Assembly: GCF_943734655.1 (NCBI RefSeq)
Contig: NC_071355.1
Location: 22,332,268-22,396,267 of the forward strand
Source of the DNA: Sabethes cyaneus
Taxonomy: Eukaryota > Arthropoda > Insecta > Diptera > Culicidae
Reading direction: 5' to 3'
Length of the DNA: 64,000 bases
Shown one piece after another: positions 42,300 to 53,600 of the stretch (positions within the stretch are counted from its first letter, which is position 1; every line of letters begins with the position of its first letter). Both the position numbers and the translations under genes were made by a program. The notes under the pieces were generated by a model. That model did not search any database. It was given only the letters and a program-made list of their open reading frames with translations, and was not told the origin of the DNA.

Positions 42300-42720
42300 C
42301 TCCTTCATATCGTTCTCCATCCAGCTCCACCTCGGCACCAACACTATTTGAACTCTCACGTCCCCTACTAGCGACAATGAACTGAACAATGAACAATGAA
42401 TGAGCAAAACCGTGTTCTAGCATCGGATCTGCGACAGCTCGTTTCGTGTTACTGAATCGTACGCCGCCTTAAAGTCCACAAACAGATGATGAGTCTGCAA
42501 GTTGTACTGCCGGAACTTCTGCAGTAACTGACGCAGGGTAAACATCTGATCCGCCGTGGAGCGACCCTCACGGGCTAACGGTCTCAGTACACAGAACAGA
42601 ATAAGGCAAATGAGACCATCCAACCTCTCCTCCGGCATTTGTTCTTCCTCCCAAATCCTGACAATGATACAATGAATTGCGTCGTATAGCGGCTCGCTTC
42701 CCGCTTCTAGAAAGTCAACC
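42300..42720 (-). pseudogene. RTE fragment with internal deletion
   Basis: Minus strand: RMPEERLDGLIC..., LAREGRSTADQMFTLRQLLQ, KFRQYNLQTHHLFVDFKAAY and DSVTRNEL, then the MLEHGF-type segment. It is followed by the filler CATTCATTGTTCATTGTTCA and a jump to GTAGGGGACGTGAGAGTTC of a later segment. The same junction is present at 43760-43830. Confidence 0.72.
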
Positions 42721-42839
42721 GGAATACCGTTTTCCCATCAGCTTTGCCATTTTTCAGCCCACTTTTTTTATTAACCTCAACAGGTAAAATATCATCCCAA
42801 TAACAGAATTAACTCACTAACGTATTTACAATTCTCGTC
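42721..42839. other. Unassigned spacer
   Basis: Short sequence between the RTE and Jockey relics without recognised content. Confidence 0.3.
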
Positions 42840-44430
42840 TGTATAGATTATTAACATGAAACACGTCTAAAATTACACTTGTATGTTTCTCGAGACACAT
42901 TAAAGTCAAATACATGGTAACATTGATTGAATAGACGAGACATACTGCGAACTGGTTCATGTAGACCATAATTCGTCCTAGCTGGAGTAATACTGAGAAA
43001 CGAGTGATATCCAGCATGCTGAGGAGCATTGAACAATCAACGTTACCTTGCAGAAGATCGCCAATAAAGCATACTTTGGCCACATTGCGTCTTTCCTCTA
43101 GTAATTCCAGGCCGATCAACATGCAAACTCTCAAATCCTTAACACTGTGGATTCGCGCAGTAAACGTACGCCTGCCAAGGCATAGTCATAGTGGAATAGT
43201 GAATATTTTCATCCAAATGAGATTACCGAGTACTTAGACACATTCAGTGACAATCGGTTAATTTGACACCATTCAGTGAAGTTTTTCAACTGCTCCTGCA
43301 GAAAACTCATATCCTGTGGTTGCTTTATCGTATGGTACAGCTTTAGATGGTCAGAGCGTATGAGAGTTTCGCGCATTTCAAAATGGAATTAACGTCGTTC
43401 ATATACAGCAGGAATAAAAAGCGGTTCTAGGTGGCTTCCTTGTGAAACACCAGAACAAACAGGAAATGGCGAAGAAATGTGATCACCAATTTTCACAGAC
43501 ATGCTGCGACCGCATAGGTAAGATTGAAGCCAGAGTAGCAAATGTTCGTTCATGCCAAATCGATACAATTTGGTAATTGCAATTTGATGATTCATTTTAT
43601 CAAATGCTGCAGATAAGTCTGTGTATATCGCGTCCATTTGATGACCATCCTCAATTTGGCGTTCCCGCAGTATAACTTGCAGACTTATCATCTGTTTGTG
43701 GACTTTAAGGCGGCGTACGATTCAGTAACACGAAACGAACTGTGGCAGATAATGCTAGAACACGGTTTTGCTCATTCATTGTTCATTGTTCAGTTCATTG
43801 TCGCTGGTAGGGGACGTGAGAGTTCAAGTAGTGTTGGTGCCGAGGTGGCCCGACTCTTTACATTGCTCATTCACGTAGCGCCAAAAACTTTTTGGGTTTG
43901 CCTTGAGACGGCGTTGCAGATTGTTCTGGTGGGCGGTATACAGGCGATCATTGAGTTGTTTATAGCTAGTATTTATTTCTACGTATCTTATTCTCGTGGC
44001 AGCAGTGCGGTACTTGCTGTGTTGTCTAAGGGCTGCACATAGAATCGTTTTAAGGCGCTTGAGATCAGCGTTCACCCAGGCTGGTTTAGGCGGTACGCGC
44101 TTAGACTTGACGGGCACGAACTGGTCGATAGCATATGCAAGAATGCTAGAAATGGTCGATGCAGCGAGACTAGCACAATCGCGGAGAACCTCCTCCCAAT
44201 CAACGTGACCCAGAAAATCGTTCCTACCGTTGAAATTGGTTTTTACTAAACTCATGTGAGAGGCATTCGGAAAGATCCCGGAAACGTTGCTGTGGCCTGA
44301 TCTTCAATTGCTTTAGTAGAGGAGGATAATGCCTGCAGATTTTTACGAGTGGTACCGGAGCTTCTGTAACCGTACAGTCTACGCACAGATCCAGCGTCCG
44401 ATGATTCTCGTTTTCAATCCCATTCATCCA
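42840..44430 (-). pseudogene. Jockey-group element relic, interrupted by an RTE fragment
   Basis: Minus strand from about 44430: ECLSHEFSKNQFQR, then VDWEEVLRDCASLAASTISS, KRVPPKPAWVNADLKRLKTI and NPKSFWRYVNEQ. The element is broken at about 43850 by a plus-strand RTE piece and resumes at about 43665 with IEDGHQMDAIYTDLSAAFDK, LLLWLQSYLCGRSMSVKIGD and SGVSQGSHLEPLF. The C-terminal part at 42826-43134 is recognisable only in part. Part of the RT domain is missing at the insertion. Confidence 0.75.
43665..43850 (+). pseudogene. RTE fragment nested in the Jockey relic
   Basis: Plus strand: YNLQTYHLFVDFKAAYDSVT, RNELWQIMLEHGFAHS, then the filler seen at 42.4 kb and GRGRESSSSVGAEVA. It lies in opposite orientation to its host element. 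Confidence 0.75.
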
Positions 44431-44577
44431 ATTCAGTCCAGCGGTGCTATATGTATCAAGCAGTTTTCGCGGGGCTATGCCTATGGACGATCAGGAATAG
44501 AGAACCGTGGGAATTACGCTGCCAAGAGATCGTGCTTAAGTTAAAATCACTTAAAATTACGATTTTATCTCTAGGCT

Positions 44578-45410
44578 TTAAGGACAAGGTCGTCAAAGTC
44601 CATTTATGACAGTCAGTATGGCACCGAATATCACCCTTCCCTTCCCTTCTTCAGTGTACCAACATGCTCCCATAGACTCGGGAAACCATCACAAAAAAAT
44701 AAAATTAGTTCAACTAACCTGCTAGTCGAAATCAGATCTTGCAACTCGAAGCACTAAACATTGCAGTCTATAGATTCTATTACTTTTTGGGACATAACTT
44801 ACACTAAATACTGAGATTTCTGCCCTATTAAAATTCATCACTATATTTTCACTTTTTCACCCTCGATTTTTCTTTAATTTTTTTCGGCCGTTCCATTCAT
44901 CACATCACTCGCGAAACTTAACTTGAAACACAGAAAACTTTTATTTACCACCAGAACAGTTATCTGGTAAGATATAATAATGATTTTGCCCAAACTGTTC
45001 ACTTGAATTGATATGAAAAACTTTACTTCATTTCGATTGCAATTCCGAATCCGCGACCGTCGTTGTTGATACGTTACCAAGGAAACGGGAGTGATGCCAT
45101 ATTTACGTTGAGCGTGAAATTGGCTAATAATTTTCACTATTCAATTAACGGTCGTAAAGTGTCGAAAATATACTTATAAAATTTTCTGATAATAAAATTC
45201 ACCGTAAACAACATTTTATGTGATAGAATTAATGACGGATCTAGTTCAACAGCAAAAATAGATTCGCGATTCTACGTTTCATAATTGTTTATAACAGATT
45301 ATTACCTACTACTAGCAACTTAGCATAAACTTAGCATAAGCAAAACGATAGTGGGAACAAGTACTGAAATCAGTAAAAAAGCAGCTTGACCCTGACGACC
45401 TTCACCTTAA
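44578..45410 (-). mobile_element. TTAA-flanked MITE, copy A
   Basis: An 833-bp element bounded by TTAA at 44578-44581 and 45407-45410. Its ends are inverted repeats: TTAAGGACAAGGTCGTCA and, inverted, TTAAGGTGAAGGTCGTCA. It matches copy B (48284-49079) over nearly its whole length in opposite orientation. An ORF of about 70 codons (MKIISQFHAQRKYGITPVSL) is shared by both copies but has no known domain and is probably incidental. TTAA flanks suggest piggyBac-type mobilisation. Confidence 0.75.
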
Positions 45411-45662
45411 TTGCGACACAACCCAATTGATAGCTTCAAGATGGTTGCCCATCGAGTTTTCGTCGTTGACTCGACTCGAGACTAAGAACTGAGAACGGAT
45501 CAACAGTGGGGCTGGGATTAGCGATTCCCAACTTGCCTGACAGGCGATTTGGGAAACCCCGTTCCCCGCACCCGCCGTAAGGACCGGAACAACTTGTGGT
45601 CGCTGGCTGGAAAGGCTCGACTGCGGCGGGGAGGTAGGGGGCGTCCATAATTCCATTTACAG
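45411..45662 (-). CDS. Possible host exon or ORF, unassigned
   Basis: GC-rich minus-strand sequence. From the ATG at 45656 one frame reads MELWTPPTSPPQSSLSSQRP, VLTAGAGNGVSQIACQ, LIPAPLLIRSQFLVSSRVND and NHLEAINWVVSQLR, stopping inside the end of MITE copy A. A second frame stays open over 45436-45774. Composition and lack of repeats fit a 5' exon of a host gene truncated or bordered by the MITE, but no family is recognised. Confidence 0.3.
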
Positions 45663-45774
45663 TGCGTCCCGGTATCACGTTAGGCGATGAGACATGCGAT
45701 TGTCTGTAGTCACGGTCGTTCTGATGGAATATCCGAAGTCCAGCAGTCGGAGCGTCGTCACTTTCAAATTTCAC

Positions 45775-48165
45775 TTAAATTCAATTGTCACACTGTGTGG
45801 TTCTGATTCACAGAACTGATTCGTGCTGATTTCCGCCACGTTTTTCCAACCAATACACGCGATCGCGTGATCCATCACCATCCATCCATCAATCGGTCAT
45901 TGCGCTTAGAGTTAACGGCAAAAATGCCTCCGATCATTGCCAATGTGCCCACTTGACAGCACAGCCGGTCGGTTGGTTGGGCCCTACGAACGAACGAACG
46001 AACCCACATGGTCGGGTGAGCAGACGTGAAAAAATTCTCACCACACTAGCTTTCGCCTTGCAAAAAAAAATAACCCATCGGAGGTCAACGAGAACAAGAT
46101 CCTTGAATGGCATGTCTGGTCTGGCCTGCTAGCTCCGTTCGTTGTGGCGAAAAGGTGCACTCTTCTGATGCACATAATGCATATATTTGCAGAGTTATCC
46201 ACACGCAATCGCTTGCTCGGAAAAGGAAAACCGGTTTAGCTGCCTGTTTGCTACTCTGTCCGTCTACAAAGCGTATGATCACTTGCAGTGATGCCTGACC
46301 GCTGCCTGCTGCTGTGGTGCATTCATTGGTATTTTCCAGTTTGCATAAAATTCAACGGTCACTTGCACTTCAATCACCAATCAATGTCGATACGGGTTTC
46401 CGTCTCACTTGTATATTAATTGAATGTAAAAATATTGCCGCGAGATCATGCGTTGGTTGGTTGGTTCAAATCTCCGCTTGTTGTTGGAGGTTTTTGATAA
46501 CAAGACAACAAAGCGAGAGAAATTGAGAACATTCGTTTGACCTTTGTTGTTCTGTGATTAAACTTTCAAACTGAACATTTGCAACGCGATTGCTACTTAA
46601 CATATATTAACCTATTCCTGTCAGATTTTTCTACATCAAAAGGTGACCAGACAACCCCCTGAATGACGAAGTTAATCAATCCTGCTCGATACATTGCCCC
46701 CGTGCTGCCCCCTGTTCAAGTCCGCTGATAACTGTCAGTATGTATATTGATTGCACGACATTCATTGCGTAGCAGCCAATGTCAACGATTCAACGGCCCT
46801 CAGTCAGCACAAACGAACTGTACCGGCTCGACCGACAATGGGGGCCAATGCAATCAGGAAGCGGACGACATTGACCTGATTTCGCTGCTTTATCTGTGGG
46901 AGCAGTTGACCACCACACCACCGTTGGTAATTGATGAAGACGTATTTAAAAGACATGTTCGCTCTGCTGATGCCATTCACTGGTTGCACTCGAACTTCCC
47001 AAAAATGATTACCAGCATCCGCCGCTGTGCGGGTTTTGCTGTAAGGAACAAAAGGAGAAAAATTCACTTGATTTTTTAACCATACATTTTTCGTGATTTC
47101 CTGGAAGCAGATGTAAAATATTGCACGGTGCTTGAAGTTTGCTTTTTATCACCATTGGCAACCAAAACACGTGTTTTTATTTATTGGTTAATTTCTTCTT
47201 CAGCAACTTTTCGATTGTCGTTCCAGTATCTATGGGAGTGTTTTTTTTTGCTCATTTATTATTTTCATTGGCGTCATTTGTCAGTCATGATCGCATCCAT
47301 CAACAGCAGCAGTCTTCATTACGCAGGTAGGGTGACAAAAACAACGATAGATCGCCTCTGCACCTGGGCTGGGCAGGCTCCGAGCTTATTATTGAGGCTT
47401 GCTTGAGGGAGTTCGACGAAGTGTATGGGCATAAGAGCACAAAAGGTAGGTCATCAGATCATCAGCGTTGGTGCGTCGGTTGATGCATCACAGCGGCCGT
47501 TTTAGCATTGTTTGTTTACATCGTAGACACGACTCGATTCAGGGGCAGTCGGCTGAAACGACGCGCGGTGAATATATACGTATGCTCAAAAAAACAGTAG
47601 CCGTAATATAGGTTGAACGTCGTCGCACCATAAATGGAGCTACCGGCCGACCGGCCGTTTGGGGAGGCCCCCGATATCACGAATCACGATGTGCGATGCT
47701 GCTCGATATGAGCTTTGAATATAAATTATTTTCACTCAGTAGGCGGTGGACAGAAGTAATCACGGGCGGTCACGTTGCCGTCTGAATGGGCGTCGTGCCG
47801 CCGTCCACTGTCCGTCTTTTGACTACGAAAGGTTAAAGATTATTGTGCATTCGGCGGACTTTTATTTTGCAATCCTACCCCTATGAAGAGTGCCGTTTTA
47901 GTGACGCCAGGAGGGACCCTGAACTGCAAACTGCGCGTATCACGTGATACGAGCGAGGCGAGACACAGTAGCGACTAGGTCAAGGATGTGATTATGGTAT
48001 TTTGGGTGATTGTTTTTTTTATTTTTCGAAGGTATCTCGCCAATTATTCTATCAAATTGTAGCGCTAGGTTGAAAGGAGAGCAGCCATTTCCGTTTGCAC
48101 CAGTCAGTAAATAAATCAAGCAAATCTTGCAAGCGGCAAACAATATCAGATCATTAGCGTACACT
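45775..48165. other. Mostly single-copy-looking noncoding DNA
   Basis: GC-balanced sequence with (ACGA)n at about 45988-46003 (GAACGAACGAACGAAC) and a promoter-like look next to the possible exon. ORFs at 46747-47079 (+) and 47940-48179 (-) are not recognised with confidence; the latter contains LVYANDLILFAACK, which may be a tiny RT relic. No gene could be supported. Confidence 0.35.
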
Positions 48166-48285
48166 AAAGCCCCAGACACAATGCATACGGATCTTACTAC
48201 GTTGCGGCAATTTGACAGTTTTCCATGGGTTTTCTGTCCTATTTCCGCGACGTAGGAAAATCCGTATGCATTGTGTCTGGGCCTT
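48166..48285. repeat. Short palindromic MITE next to copy B
   Basis: About 115 bp with long terminal inverted repeats: CCCCAGACACAATGCATACG at 48170 and its complement, CGTATGCATTGTGTCTGGGC, ending at 48282. The inner parts (CTACGTTGCGG and CCGCGACGTAG) also pair. It abuts the TTAA of MITE copy B. Confidence 0.82.
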
Positions 48286-49079
48286 AAGGTGAAGGTCGTC
48301 AGAGGCCAGCTGCTTTTTTACTGATTTCAGTACTTGTTTCCACTATCGTTTTGTTTATGCTAACTTGCTAGTAGTAGTTAATAATCTGTTATGAACAATT
48401 ATGAAACGTAGAATCGCGTATCTATTTTTGCTGTTGAACTAGATCCGACAGTGATTCTGTCACATAAAATGTTGTTTACGGTGAATTTTATTATCAGAGA
48501 ATTTGATTACTATATTTTCGACACTTTACGACCGTTAATTTAATAGTGAAAATTATTGGTCAATTTCACGCTCAACGTAAATATGGCATCACTCCCGTTT
48601 CCTTGGTAACGTATCAACAACGACGGTCGCGGATTCGGAATTGCAATCGAAACGAAGTAAAGTTTTTCATATCAATTCAAGTGAACAGTTTGGGCAAAAT
48701 CATTATAATATCTTACCAGATAACTGTGTTTCAAGTTAAGTTTCGCGAGTGATGTGATGAATGGAACGGCCGAAAAAAATTAAAGAAAAATCGACGGCGA
48801 AAAAGTGAAAATATAGTGGTGAATTTTAATTGTGCAGAAATCTCAGTATTTAGTGTAAGTTATGCCCCAAAAAGTAATAGAACCTATAGAATGCAATGTT
48901 TAGTGCTTCGAGTTGCAAGATCTTATTAGGGTTAGTAGGTTAGTTGAACTAATTTTATTTTTTTGTGCTGGTTTCCCGAGTCTATGGGAGCATGTTGATA
49001 CACTGAAGAAGGGAAGGGAAGGGTGATATTTGGTGCCATGCTGACTGCCATAAATGGACTCTGACGACCTTGTCCTTAA
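48284..49079 (+). mobile_element. TTAA-flanked MITE, copy B
   Basis: A 796-bp element bounded by TTAA at 48284-48287 and 49076-49079. It is the reverse-oriented partner of copy A, with ends TTAAGGTGAAGGTCGTCA and CGACCTTGTCCTTAA. Compared with copy A it lacks some internal sequence, for example near the AACTGTGTTTCAAG junction at about 48725. Confidence 0.75.
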
Positions 49080-49784
49080 CTTGCAGCCAGCCACGCAACA
49101 TCGTTAAAGAACAGGAAGAAAAGCAAAGGTCCCATGTTATTTCCTTGAGGAACTACAGACCTAAATCCGGTTAAATCCGGTGAAACACTGCATCCGAGTT
49201 TCACAGGAAGCACCTAACCACTGAGGTATGAGTTCATTTTTTTTAATCAATCTAGTTTCCAAACAGCAGCTGCAGCACAATACATTAGGTTCATACTGGT
49301 TAACGACGGTCTCGTTAGAGTTTCGTGAAGTAGTGATAAGGACGTGGAGCAATATATGTGAATTCAACAAAACCGAGTAAATTGCACAACGGGACTTACT
49401 CAGGATGTGAAAGTTGAGAATTTAGAAAAAAAATGAAATTTTTGTGACGAGACATTCAATGGAGTTTTTCCAGTGCAGAGATTCGTGATTTTTACGAATT
49501 TACATCACAAAAATAAACATTAGGCAGAACCCTGAAATACAACTGTACAGAGGCGAATGCAAAATTAGTCAAAGTCTCTTTAAGAAAACAACTGTAATGT
49601 ATCGTTTGTTTGTAAACAAAGAGTGAATTTACAACCCGTATCAACGCTCACTTTTTTGTAATATTTCGCGATAATTGTGCTACGTATGTAAATTTTGTTA
49701 TGTGCTAAGTGTTCCTAAGCCGATTTGACACCAGTGGAATATCGAGTTTTTATTAGTGACCATCCGGATTGGTTAAAATTAACC
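49080..49784. other. Spacer and probable 5' UTR of the CR1-like element
   Basis: 49080-49380 may include decayed RT remnants (FLEELQT-like in minus frames) but nothing certain. The last 100-200 bp before 49785 are likely the 5' untranslated region of the CR1-like element. Its 5' end could not be set. Confidence 0.35.
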
Positions 49785-50645
49785 ATGGAGCATCTTTGCA
49801 ATGCCTGCGCTAATTCCATCTCTGCGGATGATAATATGGTTACTTGTCAAGGTTTCTGCAAGTCAACTTTTCATATCACTTGTTCTAAGCTAACCCCCGC
49901 ACTGTGGTCAGAAATTAAATCCAGTTCTGCTATTTTCTGGATGTGTCAGGCTTGCAGAAAACTTATGGGCCATGTTCGTTTCCGAGACGCTCTCAGCAAC
50001 GCGAATGACGAGCTTCAAAGCGTTCTGGGGGAGCAAACCAAAATGCTCAATGAATTAAAGAGTGAGATCAAAAACAATGCAAATATGATTAACCGTATAG
50101 CACGAAAAATTCCGTTGACCCCAGTCTGCTCTCAACCACCTCTACCAGTTCCCGTTACCGATAGAAGGCCTTCCAAACGCCCTCGCATTTTAATTGATAC
50201 TTTACATGACGAAACAAACTCACCGCAAGTGCTTTGTGGAGACAAAGAACCCGAAACGGGAATGTCTCTCCCTATTATACCACCAGTCGCATCGCGTGCG
50301 CAAAAATTCTGGCTGTTTCTATCTAGATTTTCGCCACACGCCACTGTGGATGAAATTTCTAGATTAGTGCAACAGAATCTTGAGACTGATGCTCCGGTCG
50401 AAGTAGTCAAATTGGTACGTAGGGATGCCGACTTGAACCGTATGACTTTTGTATCGTTCAAAGTCGGTATCGATTTGCAGTTTAAAGAAAAGGCGATGCA
50501 GCCCTCGAGCTGGCAAAAAGGGATTTATTTCCGTGAATTTGTGAACGATATTGGAATACAACCTTTTCGACTTAGCGCTAGGGATAATGATTCCAACGCA
50601 GACAACTTTCTCACTCCGCCAGCCAGCTTTCCACCAAGACAGTGA
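49785..50645 (+). CDS. CR1-like retrotransposon ORF1 protein with PHD finger
   Basis: From the ATG at 49785 (context AACCATGG) the ORF encodes 286 residues. A PHD-type zinc finger occupies residues about 5-58 (CNACANSISADDN, CQGFCKSTFHITC, WMCQAC). A short coiled coil follows (NDELQSVLGEQTKMLNELKS), a Pro-rich basic linker, then an RRM-like C-terminal region (FWLFLSRFSPHATVDEISRL and NRMTFVSFKVGIDLQFK). ORF1 proteins of CR1-group elements bind the element RNA and form the RNP. The stop at 50645 lies 59 bases inside ORF2, which is read in the +1 frame. Sequence in frame upstream of 49785 is open but lacks an ATG. Confidence 0.85.
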   Translation: MEHLCNACANSISADDNMVTCQGFCKSTFHITCSKLTPALWSEIKSSSAIFWMCQACRKLMGHVRFRDALSNANDELQSVLGEQTKMLNELKSEIKNNANMINRIARKIPLTPVCSQPPLPVPVTDRRPSKRPRILIDTLHDETNSPQVLCGDKEPETGMSLPIIPPVASRAQKFWLFLSRFSPHATVDEISRLVQQNLETDAPVEVVKLVRRDADLNRMTFVSFKVGIDLQFKEKAMQPSSWQKGIYFREFVNDIGIQPFRLSARDNDSNADNFLTPPASFPPRQ

Positions 50646-53600
50646 TTTTGAACCAACGAACGCATCTGGAATCGAAACTGATTGTAATGAAACTGTAACA
50701 AACGATGTAAAACATGATAATGTACCTGAAACGACGCCCCATAATAGCGAAATTTCTGTCAATGTACGCTTGTCCACGAAAAACGCTGTGGAAAGGAAAG
50801 GAATATTAGACATTTATTATCAGAACATGAACAGCATAAGAGGTAGCGAAAGGCAAAAAAATGTATTTTTATCTTCGCTAGAATTGGACATAGATATATA
50901 TGCATTTTCGGAAACTCACCTGGACGACACAGTGTTAGATTCATCATTCTTCTCGCCCTGCTTCAACATCTACCGCTCCGACAGAAACACTACGAATAGC
51001 GACAAACAATCCGGCGGTGGTGTATTAATTGCCATACACAATCGCTTCAGAAGCACCGAACACGCAAAGGCTGAAAGTAACGAAGCAATTTGTGTGAAAT
51101 TATCAATAGCTAATGGTGCACTTTTTTTGTGCTGTGGCTATATTCCACCTACCTCCAGTATTGAACGCTATCGCTCGTTCTGCTCATTCGTCGAATCCAT
51201 CGTCGAATCAGCTGGTCCTGATGATGAAATTATTGTTGCCGGGGATTTGAACCTGCCGAATTTGAAATGGAATCAGTCGAATTTCGATATGAACAATTTA
51301 TTCTACTTACCCGACCAAGTCAGCTCCCAGCGAGAGATTGCTATTGTTGACGGTTTTCTTTCTGCTGGTCTGCTGCAAGTGTGTAATATTCCAAACAATA
51401 ACACCTGTTTTCTCGACTTGGTGTTCACTACGGCACCGAACATCTGTCAAGTAACATTAACGGATCCATTGATAAAGAATGAAGTTCATCACAATGCGAT
51501 GTTATTGACCGTCTACGCAATCGAACCGATAGAGTGCAAACAAGGGATGCTCGAAAATCAACTGGATTTAAATGCAATGGATTTTGAAAACGCCCGTTTG
51601 GAACTTGCAAATATCAGTTGGCATGATCTGTTTATATCAGAAGAAATTTTTCACGGCTGCGAGGAATATCAAAGACAAGCGGAAAGAATGCGCGAGTTTC
51701 TTCGATCAATGAACATTTTAAATATTGGCTGTGGAAATACGGTGGTTATCGAGAATTCAATTGATTATAATGCACTGCTGTTTTATTATACAATTTTTGA
51801 AATATTTTCTCGTCATTCTCCGGTGATGACGAAACGGCAAAAATATTCACACAGTTATCCGGAATGGTTCACACCAGCGCTTATAAATTTAATGAAGGAG
51901 AAAAGAGCAGCTCTGAAACGAATGCGTCGGTCTCCTTCAAACGAAAACGTGACAAACTACAAACAAATACTGAGAATGTTTAAGGCTGCTCATCGGGAAT
52001 CGTATCAGGTTTATATCGCAGACATTCAGTCTCGTTTGAAAAGAGACCCCAAATCGTTTTGGAAATTTGTGAACAGTAGAAGAAAGAGTGCTGGCGTTCC
52101 GGATTGTGTTAGTTACAAGGGTGTCACATCTGCTGATGTTCAATCATCGACTGAACTATTCGCAAAGTTTTTCGAAAGTGTTTTTACTGCAGCAACTGGC
52201 AGCGTCCCCGGATTGCCCGTTAATACTGACGATGTACCATACCAATTATCCAATACGTGTGTAGAAAACGGTATTGGTGAGCTCGATGTCAATAAGTCTG
52301 CAGGACCGGATATGCTGGCAAATAGAATCCTGAAAGAGTTCCGTCTAGAATTTGCGGTGCCTCTTGTGCGCTTGTTCAATGTGTCATTAGCTACTGGCCA
52401 TTTTCCGGGAATCTGGAAAATCTCGCACATCACTCCAATACATAAGAAAGGGGCCAGAGACGATGTGGAAAATTATCGTGGAGTTGCTATCCAGTCAGCT
52501 ATTCCGAAGCTTTTCGAGTCGTTAGTTTACAGTCGCCTTTACGACAATGTAGTCAACCGTATTTCTCCTGTGCAACATGGATTCCTGAAGAAAAAATCAG
52601 TTGTTACAAACCTCTGTGAATTCAGCTCTACAGTTACAGATCACATTTCTAAGGGATTTCAGGTGGATTGCATATATACAGATATGAGCAAAGCATTTGA
52701 TGCAGTCGACATTAATAGTATCTTGGAGGCTGTTAAAGATTTCGGCATTCGTGGCTCGTTGTACAACTGGTTAAAATCTTATCTCAAGTACAGAGTACAA
52801 TTTGTAAAAATTCGTGGCTACAAATCTCGTTCGTTTACTGTGCACTCAGGAGTACCACAAGGCAGTCACTTAGGACCATTGCTATTCGTGCTTCTGATGA
52901 ACAAATTGCCAGATGTTCTCTCCCATGCAACTATGCTGATTTATGCAGATGATGTGAAAATCTTGTTTCCGATCAAATCTATTGATGATTGCGTGAAATT
53001 ACAGCTCGACTTAGGTCATGTAGGAACGTACTGCGAAAACCGTGGTTTGAAAGTAAACACGAGTAAGTGCTCTGTTATGACTTTCACCAGAAAAGCTAAT
53101 CCTGTGATTTTTGACTACGCATACCGAGGCAATGTAGTTCCGCGAGCTGAATTTGTCCGCGACCTGGGGGTAACTTTTGATCGCTCACTCTCCTTCAATA
53201 GGCACATTGACAATGTCATCAATAAGAGTCTGAAGCTTTACGCACTTGTCCGAAGATTTGGCCGTGATCTCGATGACCCTCATGCAGTACTAGCGATCTA
53301 CAAAGGCCTCGTCAGAAGCAAGCTCGATTTCGCTAGCGTTATTTGGCGCCCGCTGTATATAACCCACATACACCGCATCGAAGGAATTCAAAAGAGATTT
53401 GTAAGATTCGCTCTCAGGAATCTCGGATGGAACGGAGAACAACTACCGCCTTACCACGATCTCTGTTCTTTGGTGGATATTGATACGGTCCATTCGAGGC
53501 ACAAGATTGCCGATATCATATTCTTCACAAACATTCTCTCAGAACGAACAAACAGCCAAGCTCTGACCAGTCGATTGATATTTAATGACAGTGCAGTCAC

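Noticed and set aside
46747..47079. 110-codon plus ORF with DDIDLISLLYLWEQLTTTPP as a possible gene
   Set aside because: No recognised domain, no splice or promoter context, and the opposite strand is also open; kept only as part of an unassigned stretch.
47940..48179. Minus ORF with LVYANDLILFAACK as an RT gene
   Set aside because: Only one RT-like motif is present and neighbouring blocks do not match, so it is at most a tiny relic.
44874..48752. Shared ORF (KIIxQFHAQRKYGITPVSL) in the two MITE copies as a possible encoded protein
   Set aside because: It is short, has no domain, and is equally explained by duplication of the whole MITE; the diverged third copy does not preserve it.
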